DNA from: Brevibacillus sp. JNUCC-41
GTDB taxonomy: Bacteria > Bacillota > Bacilli > Bacillales > DSM-1321
Assembly: GCF_014844095.1 (NCBI RefSeq)
Contig: NZ_CP062163.1
Location: 3,629,501 to 3,693,500 of the forward strand
Length of the DNA stretch: 64,000 nt
Direction: 5' to 3'
The stretch's first letter is position 1; every line of letters starts with the position of its first letter. Positions 25,671 to 34,450 of this stretch are shown one piece after another. The translations under genes and the position numbers were made by a program. Under the pieces are notes generated by a model, which did not search any database, was not told the origin of the DNA, and was given only the letters and a program-made list of their open reading frames with translations.

Positions 25671-26621
25671 ATGTATAAAGCCGTTATTCTAGGAACTGGA
25701 CCTGCTGGGTTAACCGCAGCAATCTATTTAGCACGTGCTAACATAAGTCCTTTGGTCATTGAAGGGCCTGAACCAGGGGGGCAATTGACATTGACAACAG
25801 ATGTCGAGAATTTTCCTGGTTTTCCTGAAGGGATTATGGGACGAGAGTTGATGCAGAACATGCGAAAGCAAGCTGAGTTTTTTGGAGCAAAGTTTAAAAG
25901 AGGCTGGGTTAAAAAAGTCGACTTTTCCAATAACCCTTTTACCTTAACGGTGGAAGGAATAGGGGAGCTTAAAACGCAATCTTTAATCATTTCAACGGGA
26001 GCTTCAGCGAAACTTTTGGAGATTCCAGGGGAAAGAGAAAATATTGGTCGTGGGGTAAGCACCTGTGCGACATGCGATGGATTTTTCTTTAGAGGAAAGA
26101 AAATTATCGTTGTCGGGGGCGGAGATTCTGCTATGGAAGAGGCAAATTTTTTAACGAGGTTTGCTTCGAAGGTTCGGGTTGTCCACCGCAGAAAGGAGCT
26201 TCGCGCTTCCCAAATTATGCAAGACCGTGCCAAAAAGAATCCAAAAATTACGTGGAGCTTAAATTCCATTCCTGAAGAAGTGATCGCAGGGGATCGACAC
26301 GTTACTGGCTTGAAAGTGAAAAACAGCGAAACAGGAAAAGAGGAAGTTCTGGAAACTGATGGTGTTTTCATTGCCATTGGGCACAAACCGAACACAGCAT
26401 TTTTAGATAATCAAATCAAAACGGACGAAATGGGATATATCATGGTGAATCCTGGTACAACCGAAACGAATATCCCGGGTGTATTTGCATGCGGGGATGT
26501 TCAAGATCATAAATACCGCCAAGCCATTACGGCTGCGGGAAGTGGTTGTATGGCTGCTCTGGATTGCGAAAAATATCTTGATGCAAGTGAATTATATAGT
26601 GGAAACTCAATCTATCAATGA
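25671..26621 (+). CDS. trxB: thioredoxin reductase
   Basis: The 316-residue flavoprotein has an FAD-binding GTGPAGLTAAIYLAR at the start, the redox pair Cys132-Ala-Thr-Cys135-Asp, the NADPH-binding GGGDSAMEEANFL and the C-terminal FAD motif GVFACGDVQD. Length and order match low-molecular-weight TrxB, which passes electrons from NADPH to thioredoxin. A strong AAGGAGGTAAG box precedes the ATG. The sigma-54 promoter and partner thioredoxin immediately downstream suggest a dedicated pair for this sulfur region, separate from the housekeeping trxB expected elsewhere. Confidence 0.9.
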   Translation: MYKAVILGTGPAGLTAAIYLARANISPLVIEGPEPGGQLTLTTDVENFPGFPEGIMGRELMQNMRKQAEFFGAKFKRGWVKKVDFSNNPFTLTVEGIGELKTQSLIISTGASAKLLEIPGERENIGRGVSTCATCDGFFFRGKKIIVVGGGDSAMEEANFLTRFASKVRVVHRRKELRASQIMQDRAKKNPKITWSLNSIPEEVIAGDRHVTGLKVKNSETGKEEVLETDGVFIAIGHKPNTAFLDNQIKTDEMGYIMVNPGTTETNIPGVFACGDVQDHKYRQAITAAGSGCMAALDCEKYLDASELYSGNSIYQ

Positions 26622-26648
26622 GAATCAAATATGGGGAGGATTTTAATA

Positions 26649-26990
26649 ATGAAAGAGATTAAAACAAAACAAGAGTTTGAAGAGGCGATTTTATCAACAA
26701 AACCAGTTATGGCCAAATTCTATGCCGAATATTGCCCAGACTGTCAGCATACCGATTTATTTATGCCCAACTTGGAAGAAGCGTTTAGAGAAAAAGTGGA
26801 AATGATTGCGGTAAATAGTGAACATTTTCCAGAGGTATTAGAGAAGCTGGATGTGTACGGAATCCCAAGCTTTATTGCTTTTAAAGAAGGGAAGGAACTG
26901 AACCGCTTTGTAAGTAAACTTGGAAAAAGTCAGGAAGAGGTTGAACAGTTTCTTAATCAAATTGTAGAGGCAAGTGGAAAACTAGGATAG
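26649..26990 (+). CDS. thioredoxin-like protein with CPDC site
   Basis: The 113-residue thioredoxin fold has Cys29-Pro-Asp-Cys32 in place of the common CGPC, and the cis-proline loop YGIPSFIAF. The start is set at 26649, after GGGGAGG; a frame start at 26631 would include the ribosome binding site. It lies 27 bases after trxB and is almost certainly its substrate. The CPDC motif suggests a reduction potential differing from housekeeping thioredoxin; possible clients are the dioxygenase or a disulfide substrate such as cystine, which is inference. Confidence 0.85.
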   Translation: MKEIKTKQEFEEAILSTKPVMAKFYAEYCPDCQHTDLFMPNLEEAFREKVEMIAVNSEHFPEVLEKLDVYGIPSFIAFKEGKELNRFVSKLGKSQEEVEQFLNQIVEASGKLG

Positions 26991-27000
26991 AAAATCCTTG

Positions 27001-27036
27001 CCAATAAATATTGAGCAGTCACTCAATATTTATTGG
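27001..27036 (+). terminator. long hairpin terminator after trxA-like gene
   Basis: A perfect 15-pair inverted repeat (CCAATAAATATTGAG and its complement) with a six-base loop. It has no T-run, so it may also act as an mRNA stabiliser. Confidence 0.65.
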
Positions 27037-27410
27037 CCATCTATTTAGTCTCAACAAACTTATCAACTATTTTTTCATAGAAACTATACAGTTTTTAGAG
27101 TTCGAATAACACGCCGACTTTGTGCCGGTAGTAGTTGAGTATTGTAAGACCTTTTTTGCTTCAAGGAGGATAAGAAATGGAACTTATGAAAAATATGAAG
27201 GAATAAAATGATCTGAAATCCGAAATGGAGACATCAGCATTAAAGTATGGACTGGTGATTCATGAGGATTAAAATAGTTTACACGTCTTAATGGTTTGTC
27301 AGGAGGAACAGAGGGTGCAAACAACAAAACGATTCCAAAAAGGCGTATAAAATTTGGAGGCAAGTGTAAGCTAACATACATATATAAGCTGCCGCGGGAG
27401 GTGAGTAAGT
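27037..27410. other. intergenic stretch, possible micro-ORF
   Basis: AAGGAGGATAAGAA at 27163 precedes a nine-codon ORF (MELMKNMKE), too small to support as a gene. Nothing else is recognised. Confidence 0.3.
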
Positions 27411-27542
27411 ATGAGTAATGATGCAAGAGGTTCTAAAAAAAATAAACGAAATGATGCAAACCATGTGAATGCTGAGACGAAAGCCAATCAAAGACGAATT
27501 TCAGAAAAGAATAACCAAGAGAATAATGATAATAAAGAATAA
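27411..27542 (+). CDS. 43-residue hydrophilic protein, possibly sporulation-linked
   Basis: The start follows a very good GGGAGGTGAG box. The product MSNDARGSKKNKRNDANHVN ... NNDNKE is Lys/Asn/Asp/Glu-rich with no hydrophobic part, like many minor small acid-soluble spore proteins. I cannot place it in a named family. Confidence 0.5.
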   Translation: MSNDARGSKKNKRNDANHVNAETKANQRRISEKNNQENNDNKE

Positions 27543-27839
27543 TAAATTTCTTCTCATATAACAAAAAAAGATTATAGAAAAATTTTTTACTAGAGAACTT
27601 GATATTTCACATCAGTTCTCTTTATTGATTTATCACTCGAAAAAGAAGGTCATATCCAGGACCATACACCTCGTTAGAATATATATTAAAGGTAATTTCT
27701 GTAAATATAAGTTCGTTTCCTTTTGTCCTAGAGTTACTGCCTAATTAAAACCATCTTTTACATAAGCTCTAGTTGACGAGTGGGATAAAAGTCTGGCATT
27801 GGGTGGCTTATTATAAAGAACATGGTATAGAAGGGCTGT

Positions 27840-28090
27840 GATACTAACAAAGTTGATTGGTGCGTCAACTGGTGCAAAACTGGCTGGTTTTAATTGCAAT
27901 AGTTCATTAGGTATAGGTTCAGCAATGGTTTCCAGGGGAAAGTGGCACTCATTATTGCTGCATTGGCTTTGAAGCCAATTTACTCACTCGAGAAATGTTT
28001 GCTGTTGTTATTGGTTACAACGATTGTTACCCCTCCAATGATGCAATGGTTCTTTATTCAAGCTAATAATTTACATAAACAGAAATAATA
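27840..28090 (+). pseudogene. Na+/H+ antiporter (NapA/GerN type) C-terminal remnant
   Basis: KLIGASTGAKLAGFN, SLGIGSAMVSRGK, then in other frames ALIIAALALKANLLTREMFAVV and TTIVTPPMMQWFF match the C-terminal helices of CPA2 antiporters of the GerN/NapA group. At least two frameshifts and complete loss of the N-terminal part make it a pseudogene. Confidence 0.6.
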
Positions 28091-28342
28091 TCGCCATCTT
28101 TAGCTGTCAGAAAGGGTCTTTCTAGGTCGCAAGGATTCTTCTAATCAGCTTAATAAAAGATAAAAGCGTCGTTGCATTATGATTTATTTTTTAGTTATTT
28201 TTTTTATGTTGTACATCACATTATAATAACCAGTATCTTTACTCCCTTGCCTATGAATATTCACAAAATTTTTGTTCATAATAAACATGACTAGTGGTTT
28301 AGACTTTCGAAAAAATGGTGAATAGTGAAGGAGACTTATAAC

Positions 28343-28510
28343 ATGACACATAAACAACAATATCAGCAAGCTATCATTGCGGCTCAACAAGCACAACGGG
28401 CTTTTCAAACTGCTCAAGCTAATGCAAACCCACAACAATATCAACAGGCACAGCAACAACTTGAACAGGCTCAACAACATCTTCAACAAGTCCAACAGTC
28501 TTGGTTCTAA
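28343..28510 (+). CDS. 55-residue Gln-rich protein
   Basis: The product MTHKQQYQQAIIAAQQAQR ... QQVQQSWF is about 40 percent Gln, with a heptad-like QQAQ pattern that should form a helix. The AAGGAGAC box is well spaced. Such small Gln-rich proteins are common in spore formers; it is not the gamma-type SspE by sequence. Function unknown. Confidence 0.6.
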   Translation: MTHKQQYQQAIIAAQQAQRAFQTAQANANPQQYQQAQQQLEQAQQHLQQVQQSWF

Positions 28511-28766
28511 TTCAACTAACTAATAAATATTTTCTGAATCAATATGAATAAAAATACATAAAGAAAATAAGAAAGGTAAATTGAAAAACATTTACTTTTG
28601 GTTAAACTAGGCTACGAAGGATGGTTCAAAAATCAATATAGTATTTTAACAAGGCTTTGATTGAAAATATAGGTTTTAACGCTTTTAACTAACTAATCTC
28701 AATGTCTTCACCACTTGGTCTATTAGGAAATCCTTTCTCGTTGTATTTCCTGGCCTTTTATGTTTA

Positions 28767-29245
28767 ATTAAGGTTGATCATAAACTCAGCATCAGAATAA
28801 AGCTCATATAAGCTTGTTAACAATCCTATTAAAATAAGCAAACTGTCCTTTATACATTTTAACTCCATTCTTAACCTTCATAGCAAATTCCTTGTTTGGT
28901 GTCGATTGCTATTTTTTGTTCCCTAGTGAAGGCTCTTTTGTTAGTGGAATATTACATTGCTAAATAATCTTCCAGAATTCCTGTATAGTTTCAGCTTTTT
29001 CGTAGAATGACCCTACTAGATTAATAAATACATTTGGAACCCAATGGGCTACAAAATTCGCTTGTTTTAAAGAGTTTTCTAGAGAATTATCCACATGAAA
29101 GAATTGGGCTACAGCTTTACGTTTATTGTTTTTAATAATTTGTTTTAAGAAAGAAGTAGTTGTTTTAATAGCCGGACACTTTTTGGATTTTTGGACTCTT
29201 TCACAGGTTGAATAATGATGGCATTAGCTGTTTGCATCTCAAACC
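28767..29245 (-). pseudogene. third copy of the HTH accessory gene, decayed
   Basis: From 29245 downward, MQTANAIIIQPVKESKNPKSV and RLLKQLLLS are followed, one frame away, by KQIIKNNKRKAVAQFFHVDN, SLENSLKQANFVAHWVPNVF and ETIQEFWKII-stop, then further broken pieces. It matches the copies at 8916-9811 and 12855-13228. This is the only copy where the two halves are still contiguous without the inversion and without loss of the middle. Confidence 0.6.
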
Positions 29246-29335
29246 TTGGCACCTCTGGTGGGGGGATTATTTGGTGGGCAAATCTAAGTTATATAAATGA
29301 AATTGATATTTGCCCACCAAATTCAACAAAAAAAT
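29236..29335. repeat. 14-bp inverted repeat and 18-bp direct repeat next to integrase tail
   Basis: TTTGGTGGGCAAAT at 29270-29283 and its exact complement at 29308-29321 face each other across 24 bases. The right arm is part of ATTTGCCCACCAAATTCA (29308-29325), which recurs identically at 37100-37117. These look like recombinase recognition sequences or a duplicated integrase end. Confidence 0.55.
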
Positions 29336-29600
29336 TTAATTAATGATTTCCTTGGTGTATTCCTCAAACTTGTCTACGTTTTCTTTTCGAGTTTTTTGCT
29401 TATATGTGCGTAAACATCAGAAGTTATAGCAACGCTGTCTTTTCTGAACATATTTCATATCCGCTCCAGCTTCAAGCTGGAGCACTGCATGTGTATGACG
29501 GAGGGAATGGATGGGAGGAGAAGTCAACTCAGCCCTTTTTAAGAAATTGCTGAATGCGTTAAATAAGGTAGACTTTGGCATGAAGCTGCCAACATCCCTG
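29336..29600 (-). pseudogene. phage integrase (tyrosine recombinase), C-terminal remnant
   Basis: MPKSTLFNAFSNFLKRAEL, IHSLRHTHAVLQLEAGADMK and, after a lost base, SVAITSDVYAHISKKLEK match the catalytic C-terminus of Bacillus prophage integrases, with the HxxR box (HSLRHTHA). The GHG box is deleted together with a frameshift, and the nucleophile Tyr segment (DVYAH) remains. The N-terminal domains are gone. The stop overlaps the direct repeat. Confidence 0.75.
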
Positions 29601-30054
29601 CAAAGTATTAGATTTGGATCATTTCAAGACTAGTTTATATTGGTTTTGATGCCGTAGGCGATGTTGGGAGTACTTGTGTGAGTGTCTGGCTAATGGAATA
29701 ACCCGTTTATAAAAGAATCTACTAACATTTTTCCAACGAAAGAGTTTTTCGAATATGATTTTCAGTTGAAATTTTAATTAACTGATGAAGTAGTACTAAA
29801 TAATTTACTCTCCTTTTATCTTTTAATGAACGAACGCACCTGTTAGTTGAACAAGATTTTTTTATTAATGTTCTTTAATTGGCTAAACCCAAAATCTAGA
29901 TGCAAAAAAAAACGGAATGGTAGATGGTGTGAATGTAGGTACCTCTACCGTACTCCCTGTTATAACCAACTTTTCCAGGTAGTCTGTAACATTCCACATA
30001 TTTAAGCCTTTTTTATTTATGCTTTAGGGAGACGGGGATCTAGCTCACTCAAAG
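29601..30054. other. intergenic stretch, no supported gene
   Basis: Only short open frames without ribosome binding sites are seen. Confidence 0.35.
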
Positions 30055-30742
30055 CGAGTTGCTTTCCTTGGCAAAAGGACATCCGGAATTGTACTTGAAG
30101 CAAAAACTTTTACGGTATCTCCGGCATTTAATTTCACTATGACACTAACTGATACAACTAGAGAGTATCATAGGACACATTTACATTCACAACTGGATTA
30201 CCTACGTTTGAAATAGTATCGGTATCATTTTGAGCCTGGACCTGAAGTTGAGCTAGAAGTTGAGCCTGAAGTTGTGCCTGGGCTTGAAGTTGAGCTAGAA
30301 GTTGCTCTTGTTTTTGTTGCTGTTGTTGAAGTTGGAATTGAATATGTTCTAATTTACAGTTACTATCATCATGATTGACATAATCGCATCGTTTTTTCTT
30401 CATACAACCATCATCATGCTGGTCATGATCGCATCGTTTTTTCTTCATGCAACCATCATCATGCTGGTCATGATCGCATCGTTTTTTCTTCATGCAACCA
30501 TCATCATGCTGGTGATTGTCGCATCGTTTTTTCCTCATACAACCATCATCATGCTGGTCATGGTCGCATCGTTTTTTCTTCATGCAACCATCATCATGCT
30601 GGTCATGGTCGCATCGTTTTTTCTTCATGCAACCATCATCATGCTGGTGATTGTCGCATCGTTTTTTCTTCATGCAACCATCATCATGCTGGTCATGATT
30701 GCATCGTTTTTTCTTCATACAACAATCATCGTGATTATGCAT
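30055..30742 (-). CDS. His/Cys/Lys repeat spore-surface protein, C-terminus frameshifted
   Basis: A good AAAGGAGTG box precedes ATG at 30742. Residues 1-125 are seven full and two partial 15-residue units (QHDDGCMKKKRCD with HD or NH), rich in His, Cys and basic residues. Residues 130-175 form a Gln-rich segment (AQLQAQ repeats), then VGNPVVNVNVS. The frame ends at 30158, but the next frame continues SLVVSVSVIVKLNAGDTVKV to a stop at 30055, the normal beta-rich ending of such surface proteins. So the domain is one frameshift away. The repeats could bind metal or form disulfide cross-links; placement in coat or exosporium is inferred. The long plus-strand frame here is only its hydrophobic mirror. 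Confidence 0.6.
30360..30725 (-). repeat. 45-bp coding repeats for the His/Cys unit
   Basis: Seven nearly identical 45-bp units, with two alternating variants (HDQ and NHQ), suggest unequal crossing over of a two-unit block. Confidence 0.9.
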
Positions 30743-30842
30743 AAAAATATCACTCCTTTTTTGCTATACTTTAAGTTACTTTTTAAGGTCGCCTTATTTT
30801 GGACAAGTATCCCTGTATACCTATTATATGAACAATTTTAAG

Positions 30843-31415
30843 AAATGAATGAGCACTCTCCCTATTAAAAATTAATGTAGAGTGAAATTCAGAAATTATA
30901 CTTAAGGATGGTTTGCTCCGCATTCCGTCTTTTATTGAATATATATCCTAAGCGACTACCCCGTTGGGTAGGCGTTTTTTAATACTTTCTTTCGGGGTGC
31001 CTTTTTGCAGGAAATCATCTTCTTTTGTCGAATTTGTAGGGAAAAAAGGGTGTTGAAAGTGGATATCATATCATCATTATTAAAAAATAAGAACGTGTCT
31101 ATTTTTTTATAATGACATTTAAAATTTGTTAGAAAAAATATAGCTAACGCCCGAAAAACGACCGATAAATGCCCGATTAATCATGATATATTACTCTTGT
31201 TCGTCTCATTGGACGGCTTTTTTTTATGAATATATCCTAGGCATACATTTTTGCGATAAATAAAAATTAATTGAAGGAATACATTTTCAATAACCCTCGG
31301 AATAAAACCATCGATCCCTTTTTATGGAGATGGTTTTTTTATTTGTAGCTCTGTTAAGAGTACATTTACTCAACAAGTGCATAAGATAATTTTAAAAACT
31401 GAAGGATTGAGAAAA
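30843..31415. other. intergenic stretch with several terminator-like hairpins
   Basis: Hairpins with T-tails stand at 30952-30981 (GCGACTACCC / GGGTAGGCG), 31210-31228 (CGTC / GACG) and 31305-31341 (AAACCATC / GATGGTTT). No gene lies between them, so they may mark ends of lost genes or insulate the cupin gene. Confidence 0.45.
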
Positions 31416-31997
31416 ATGTATTATGTTCCTTATATCCATCCCTATGAATATCAAAATCCTTATTATGTTAATGTACCTATGTATAACCATTTAAGAAATC
31501 CTGATTATTGGCTTGTTAATAATGCTAATCAATTGGGTTTTTTACAAACATCAAACGGAAGAAATCATAATGAGGCAAATGATTATGGACCAAAACCATT
31601 TGTAGTAAATATCAACGAGGCTTCGAAACAAAACACTACCTATCGTACTGCTATTTGGACAGGAAAACATTTGCAAGTTACACTGATGAGTCTTAAAGTT
31701 GGTGAAGATATTGGTTTAGAAATTCACCCTAATGTTGACCAATTTTTGCGTATTGAGCAAGGTCAAGGTGTTGTTCAAATGGGGAATAGACAGGATAATT
31801 TAAACTTTGTACGAAACGTCCATGATGATTTTGCAATAATGATACCTGCTGGCACATGGCATAATGTAACCAATACAGGTAACATTCCTCTAAAACTTTA
31901 TTCGATATATGCGCCTCCTAACCATCCATTTGGCACTGTTCATGTTACCAAAGCAGATGCATTGGCTTCGGAAGAAGGGCATCGGATATGGCAATAG
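31416..31997 (+). CDS. cupin protein with Tyr/Asn/Pro-rich head
   Basis: The first 30 residues are rich in Tyr, Pro and Asn (YYVPYIHPYEYQNPYYVNVP), and residues 75-180 form a single cupin barrel with GLEIHPNVDQFLRIEQGQG and IPAGTWHNVTN, keeping the metal-binding His and Glu/Gln of the mannose-6-phosphate isomerase type. The Tyr-rich head resembles spore-coat targeting or cross-linking tails, so a coat-associated enzyme is possible (inference). The ATG at 31416 is preferred to an upstream one at 31377, which lacks a ribosome binding site. Confidence 0.7.
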   Translation: MYYVPYIHPYEYQNPYYVNVPMYNHLRNPDYWLVNNANQLGFLQTSNGRNHNEANDYGPKPFVVNINEASKQNTTYRTAIWTGKHLQVTLMSLKVGEDIGLEIHPNVDQFLRIEQGQGVVQMGNRQDNLNFVRNVHDDFAIMIPAGTWHNVTNTGNIPLKLYSIYAPPNHPFGTVHVTKADALASEEGHRIWQ

Positions 31998-32623
31998 ATT
32001 AAACCTTTAAAAAATCCCCATCTCCTTAACTTTGAGTATATTCTTCAGTGATATCATTAGTGTAATCGTTATGGATTAATAAAAGCGCTTTTCGAATCGA
32101 GTGGGGCTCCATTTTTTATAAAAAAAAGTAAATGAAGTAAATACACTTTTAATAATCCTTTTGTATTCATCACTGTCCCATTCTCCTCAATCATGGGGGA
32201 ATTTAGGTTAATTAGAAAATGAATGGAGATAAGTATTATTGACTATCCCCAATAATACGCCATACAAAAATGCCCGTCTCTTATCGAGAGGGGCATTCTT
32301 GTATTATTCGATTGAATGTTATTTCATTAATGATATACGTTAACCCCTTTGGATGCCCAGTCACCATAATTCGTGATATGCATATTAACTTGTAAACTAA
32401 GGAGTCTTTCTCTGTCTTTATAATGCCAGTATACCGGCTGTATCAAAGACAGCTAAGTGTTTTAATATCATGTCAAAAAGCCTTATTTCATCATTATTAG
32501 TAAAAAAATCAGACCTTTTATTTTTTGATTATAATCTTTTCAAATGAACCTTTTTATTTCCTTCTACATACATTATCTAAGCAAACAGCCCAAAGTTTTT
32601 CGGTAAATCCAGGAGGTATTCGT
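31998..32623. other. intergenic stretch with a hairpin and a gene scrap
   Basis: A terminator-like hairpin with stem AATGCCC / GGGCATT lies at 32267-32301. On the minus strand, about 40 codons ending NMHITNYGDWASKGVNVYH are open to a stop near 32330, without a start; probably a scrap of a lost gene. Confidence 0.4.
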
Positions 32624-33037
32624 ATGAGAAAAAATTTCAAGCAATACGGTCAAACTCTCCATTTAGTTGGAGGGAACTTAGTATATATTTCTAATATGAT
32701 TTATCCTATTTATTCAAATGGAACTATTTCTAATTATCAACAATACTGTTTGGATATAAAAAATGCAATAAGTGTTAGTCAAAGCAGTATACAATCTCTT
32801 GAGACAATTTCTCCTCCGTATATTTTAGAAGAGGAACATGGATTATTGATCAAAGCATTTAAAGATATATTAATTTGTCTAAACAGTTTAATACTAAGAA
32901 TTAAAAGTGTAACACCCGCAGAAATAAAAGAAGCTGATATTATGAATGAAATTTCTATATTAAAAGTTATTCAACAGGAATTAACTGAAACTACACTGGG
33001 TTTGATTGAAAAGCTAAATTCACAAACAAGAAGGTGA
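32624..33037 (+). CDS. 137-residue helical protein, unknown
   Basis: A very good ribosome binding site (CCAGGAGGTA) decides the ATG at 32624 over an upstream frame start. The protein (MRKNFKQYGQTLHLVGGNLV ...) has no signal peptide; it looks all-helical with an ISPPYILEEEHGLLIKAFKD stretch, similar in style to helical bundle proteins. No family recognised. The next gene begins six bases after its stop, so the two are an operon. Confidence 0.6.
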   Translation: MRKNFKQYGQTLHLVGGNLVYISNMIYPIYSNGTISNYQQYCLDIKNAISVSQSSIQSLETISPPYILEEEHGLLIKAFKDILICLNSLILRIKSVTPAEIKEADIMNEISILKVIQQELTETTLGLIEKLNSQTRR

Positions 33038-33043
33038 GATGTT

Positions 33044-33553
33044 TTGAACCTAGGACCTGATGAAAATAATATATTGTATTCCTTACCTACTAATACTGCG
33101 GATAAGATTGATTTTTTTGGTGAAATGATTGTAAACATAGGGAATATCATCACTGTTATCGGGATTGCTGTAGAGGCCCAAGAAGAGGCCCAAGAATTTG
33201 AAGAGATTGAAGAAGTTGAAGAGGGAGAAGGAGCTACTAAGAATCCAAATACCGCCAATGCAGGATCAGAGCATAATGCAGGCTTTATATTAGCATTGAT
33301 TGGAAGCCTATTGGTGACTATTGGAGACATGGTATCTACAGGGGCTACTGCACTCGCAATTGAACAAACAGCTTTATTAGAGAAAAAAGCAGAACAAGAA
33401 GCAAAGGAACAAAGTAGAAAAATTAAAAAAATGGAAAAACAAATAAATACATTAACTCAGGATATGAAATCTTTACATTTGATTACCGAATCTCTAAAAA
33501 GAGAAGTGATCTTCTTACAAAATTTTATTTATCCCCATTTTTATCAACAGTGA
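33044..33553 (+). CDS. membrane-associated protein with coiled coil, unknown
   Basis: The TTG start follows AAGGTGAG. Two hydrophobic segments (GEMIVNIGNIITVIGIAV and FILALIGSLLVTIGDMV) flank an acidic Glu-rich loop, and residues 105-150 are a Lys/Glu coiled coil. The twin segments share the pattern IG(N/S)-x-ITVIG/LVTIGD, suggesting an internal duplication. Unknown family; it works presumably with the preceding protein and the small membrane protein that follows. Confidence 0.55.
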   Translation: MNLGPDENNILYSLPTNTADKIDFFGEMIVNIGNIITVIGIAVEAQEEAQEFEEIEEVEEGEGATKNPNTANAGSEHNAGFILALIGSLLVTIGDMVSTGATALAIEQTALLEKKAEQEAKEQSRKIKKMEKQINTLTQDMKSLHLITESLKREVIFLQNFIYPHFYQQ

Positions 33554-33601
33554 ATTTTGCAGTTATTAATATTAAATTCAGTAGGGCGGAGGCAATTATA
33601 T

Positions 33602-33754
33602 ATGAATAACGATATTTCCTAGATTGAAGAGGCGAATAACACCTTAATAGGAAGGGTGTTCACACTCGGAGGCACTGTTTTATTTCTTATTGGTTCATTT
33701 ATTGCAGTGGTATTAGCCTTTCAAGCATTAATAAACTTATCCATAATTAAATAA
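33602..33754 (+). pseudogene. 50-residue membrane protein with one nonsense codon
   Basis: GGCGGAGG precedes ATG at 33602. Codon 7 is TAG; otherwise the frame is clean (IEEANNTLIGRVFTLGGTVL then a membrane helix FLIGSFIAVVLAFQAL). Third member of the unknown operon, recently disrupted unless the stop is a sequencing error. Confidence 0.5.
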
Positions 33755-33887
33755 ATGTTTATGATGTATAATTTCACAATTAACTAGTTAGAATCGGCGC
33801 GTTGCTAATCTTTATGCAAACAAAAATCCCGGCTTTTAAATATCTTTACATTTACATTCGTTTTGATCTAAGTCACTAACTTTTTTC

Positions 33888-34223
33888 TCAATAAGTGTAG
33901 TATGAATAAAAATCTGGATATGGAGCATATCCGGGGGATCCATATTCACCAATTCCACCGTAAAAGGGCTCTGAAAGAAATGCACCAGCAAGTCCCCCTG
34001 CGAAAGGAAATCCATAGCTAATACCAATACCAACATAATCTCCAATGGGACCAGCATATCCAATACTACCAACCGGACCAACATGCCCAATACTACCAAC
34101 ATGTCCAACACCACCAATGTGCCCAACACCACCAATGTGTCCAACCCCTCCAATGGGACCAATACCACCTACAGTAATCCTCCTTAATTCAACTATATTT
34201 ACACCTCCATTTAATTCAAACAT
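33888..34223 (-). CDS. Gly-rich spore surface protein A
   Basis: The protein has a short head with LRRITVGG, a tandem GGVGHI / GSIGHV repeat region (residues 20-60), and a C-terminal block FPFAGGLAGAFLSEPFYGG ending YPDFYSYYTY. The head and C-terminal block match the neighbour at 34451-34777, so they are paralogs that differ in the repeat type. Gly/Tyr-rich composition is usual for coat and exosporium proteins. A SigK-type promoter lies 36 bases upstream, with a T-AGGTG-like site (AAATGGAGGTG in the reverse direction) before the start. Confidence 0.6.
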   Translation of the reverse strand: MFELNGGVNIVELRRITVGGIGPIGGVGHIGGVGHIGGVGHVGSIGHVGPVGSIGYAGPIGDYVGIGISYGFPFAGGLAGAFLSEPFYGGIGEYGSPGYAPYPDFYSYYTY

Positions 34224-34258
34224 TCCAAGTAATCTCTCCCCTATTTTTCAATTTGATT

Positions 34259-34286
34259 TAGAGTATGCAAAGGGAAGGAAGAAGTT
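34259..34286 (-). promoter_or_regulatory. SigK-type promoter
   Basis: On the minus strand, AC (34285-34284), 16 bases, then CATACTCTA (34267-34259) match the mother-cell SigK consensus AC-N16-CATANNNTA. Confidence 0.65.
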
Positions 34287-34450
34287 TAGATTATTACCTA
34301 GGAATATCAACATTATTTATGTTTTATATTTCCTGTTACGAACCACATTTAACACATATACAATAACCCCTCTCAATGTGAGAAGGGCTTTTAAAGTAGA
34401 TTATCTTTACAAATCCATTCGTTCTTGTAATTAGTCGCTTACTTTTTTTC

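Noticed and set aside
25724..26395. 223-codon minus-strand ORF inside trxB
   Set aside because: Antisense shadow of a strongly supported gene, with no ribosome binding site and no motif.
30371..30841. 156-codon plus-strand ORF with repeated hydrophobic FFLHATIIMLVM units
   Set aside because: It mirrors the minus-strand His/Cys repeats, lacks a ribosome binding site, and its regularity comes only from the opposite strand.
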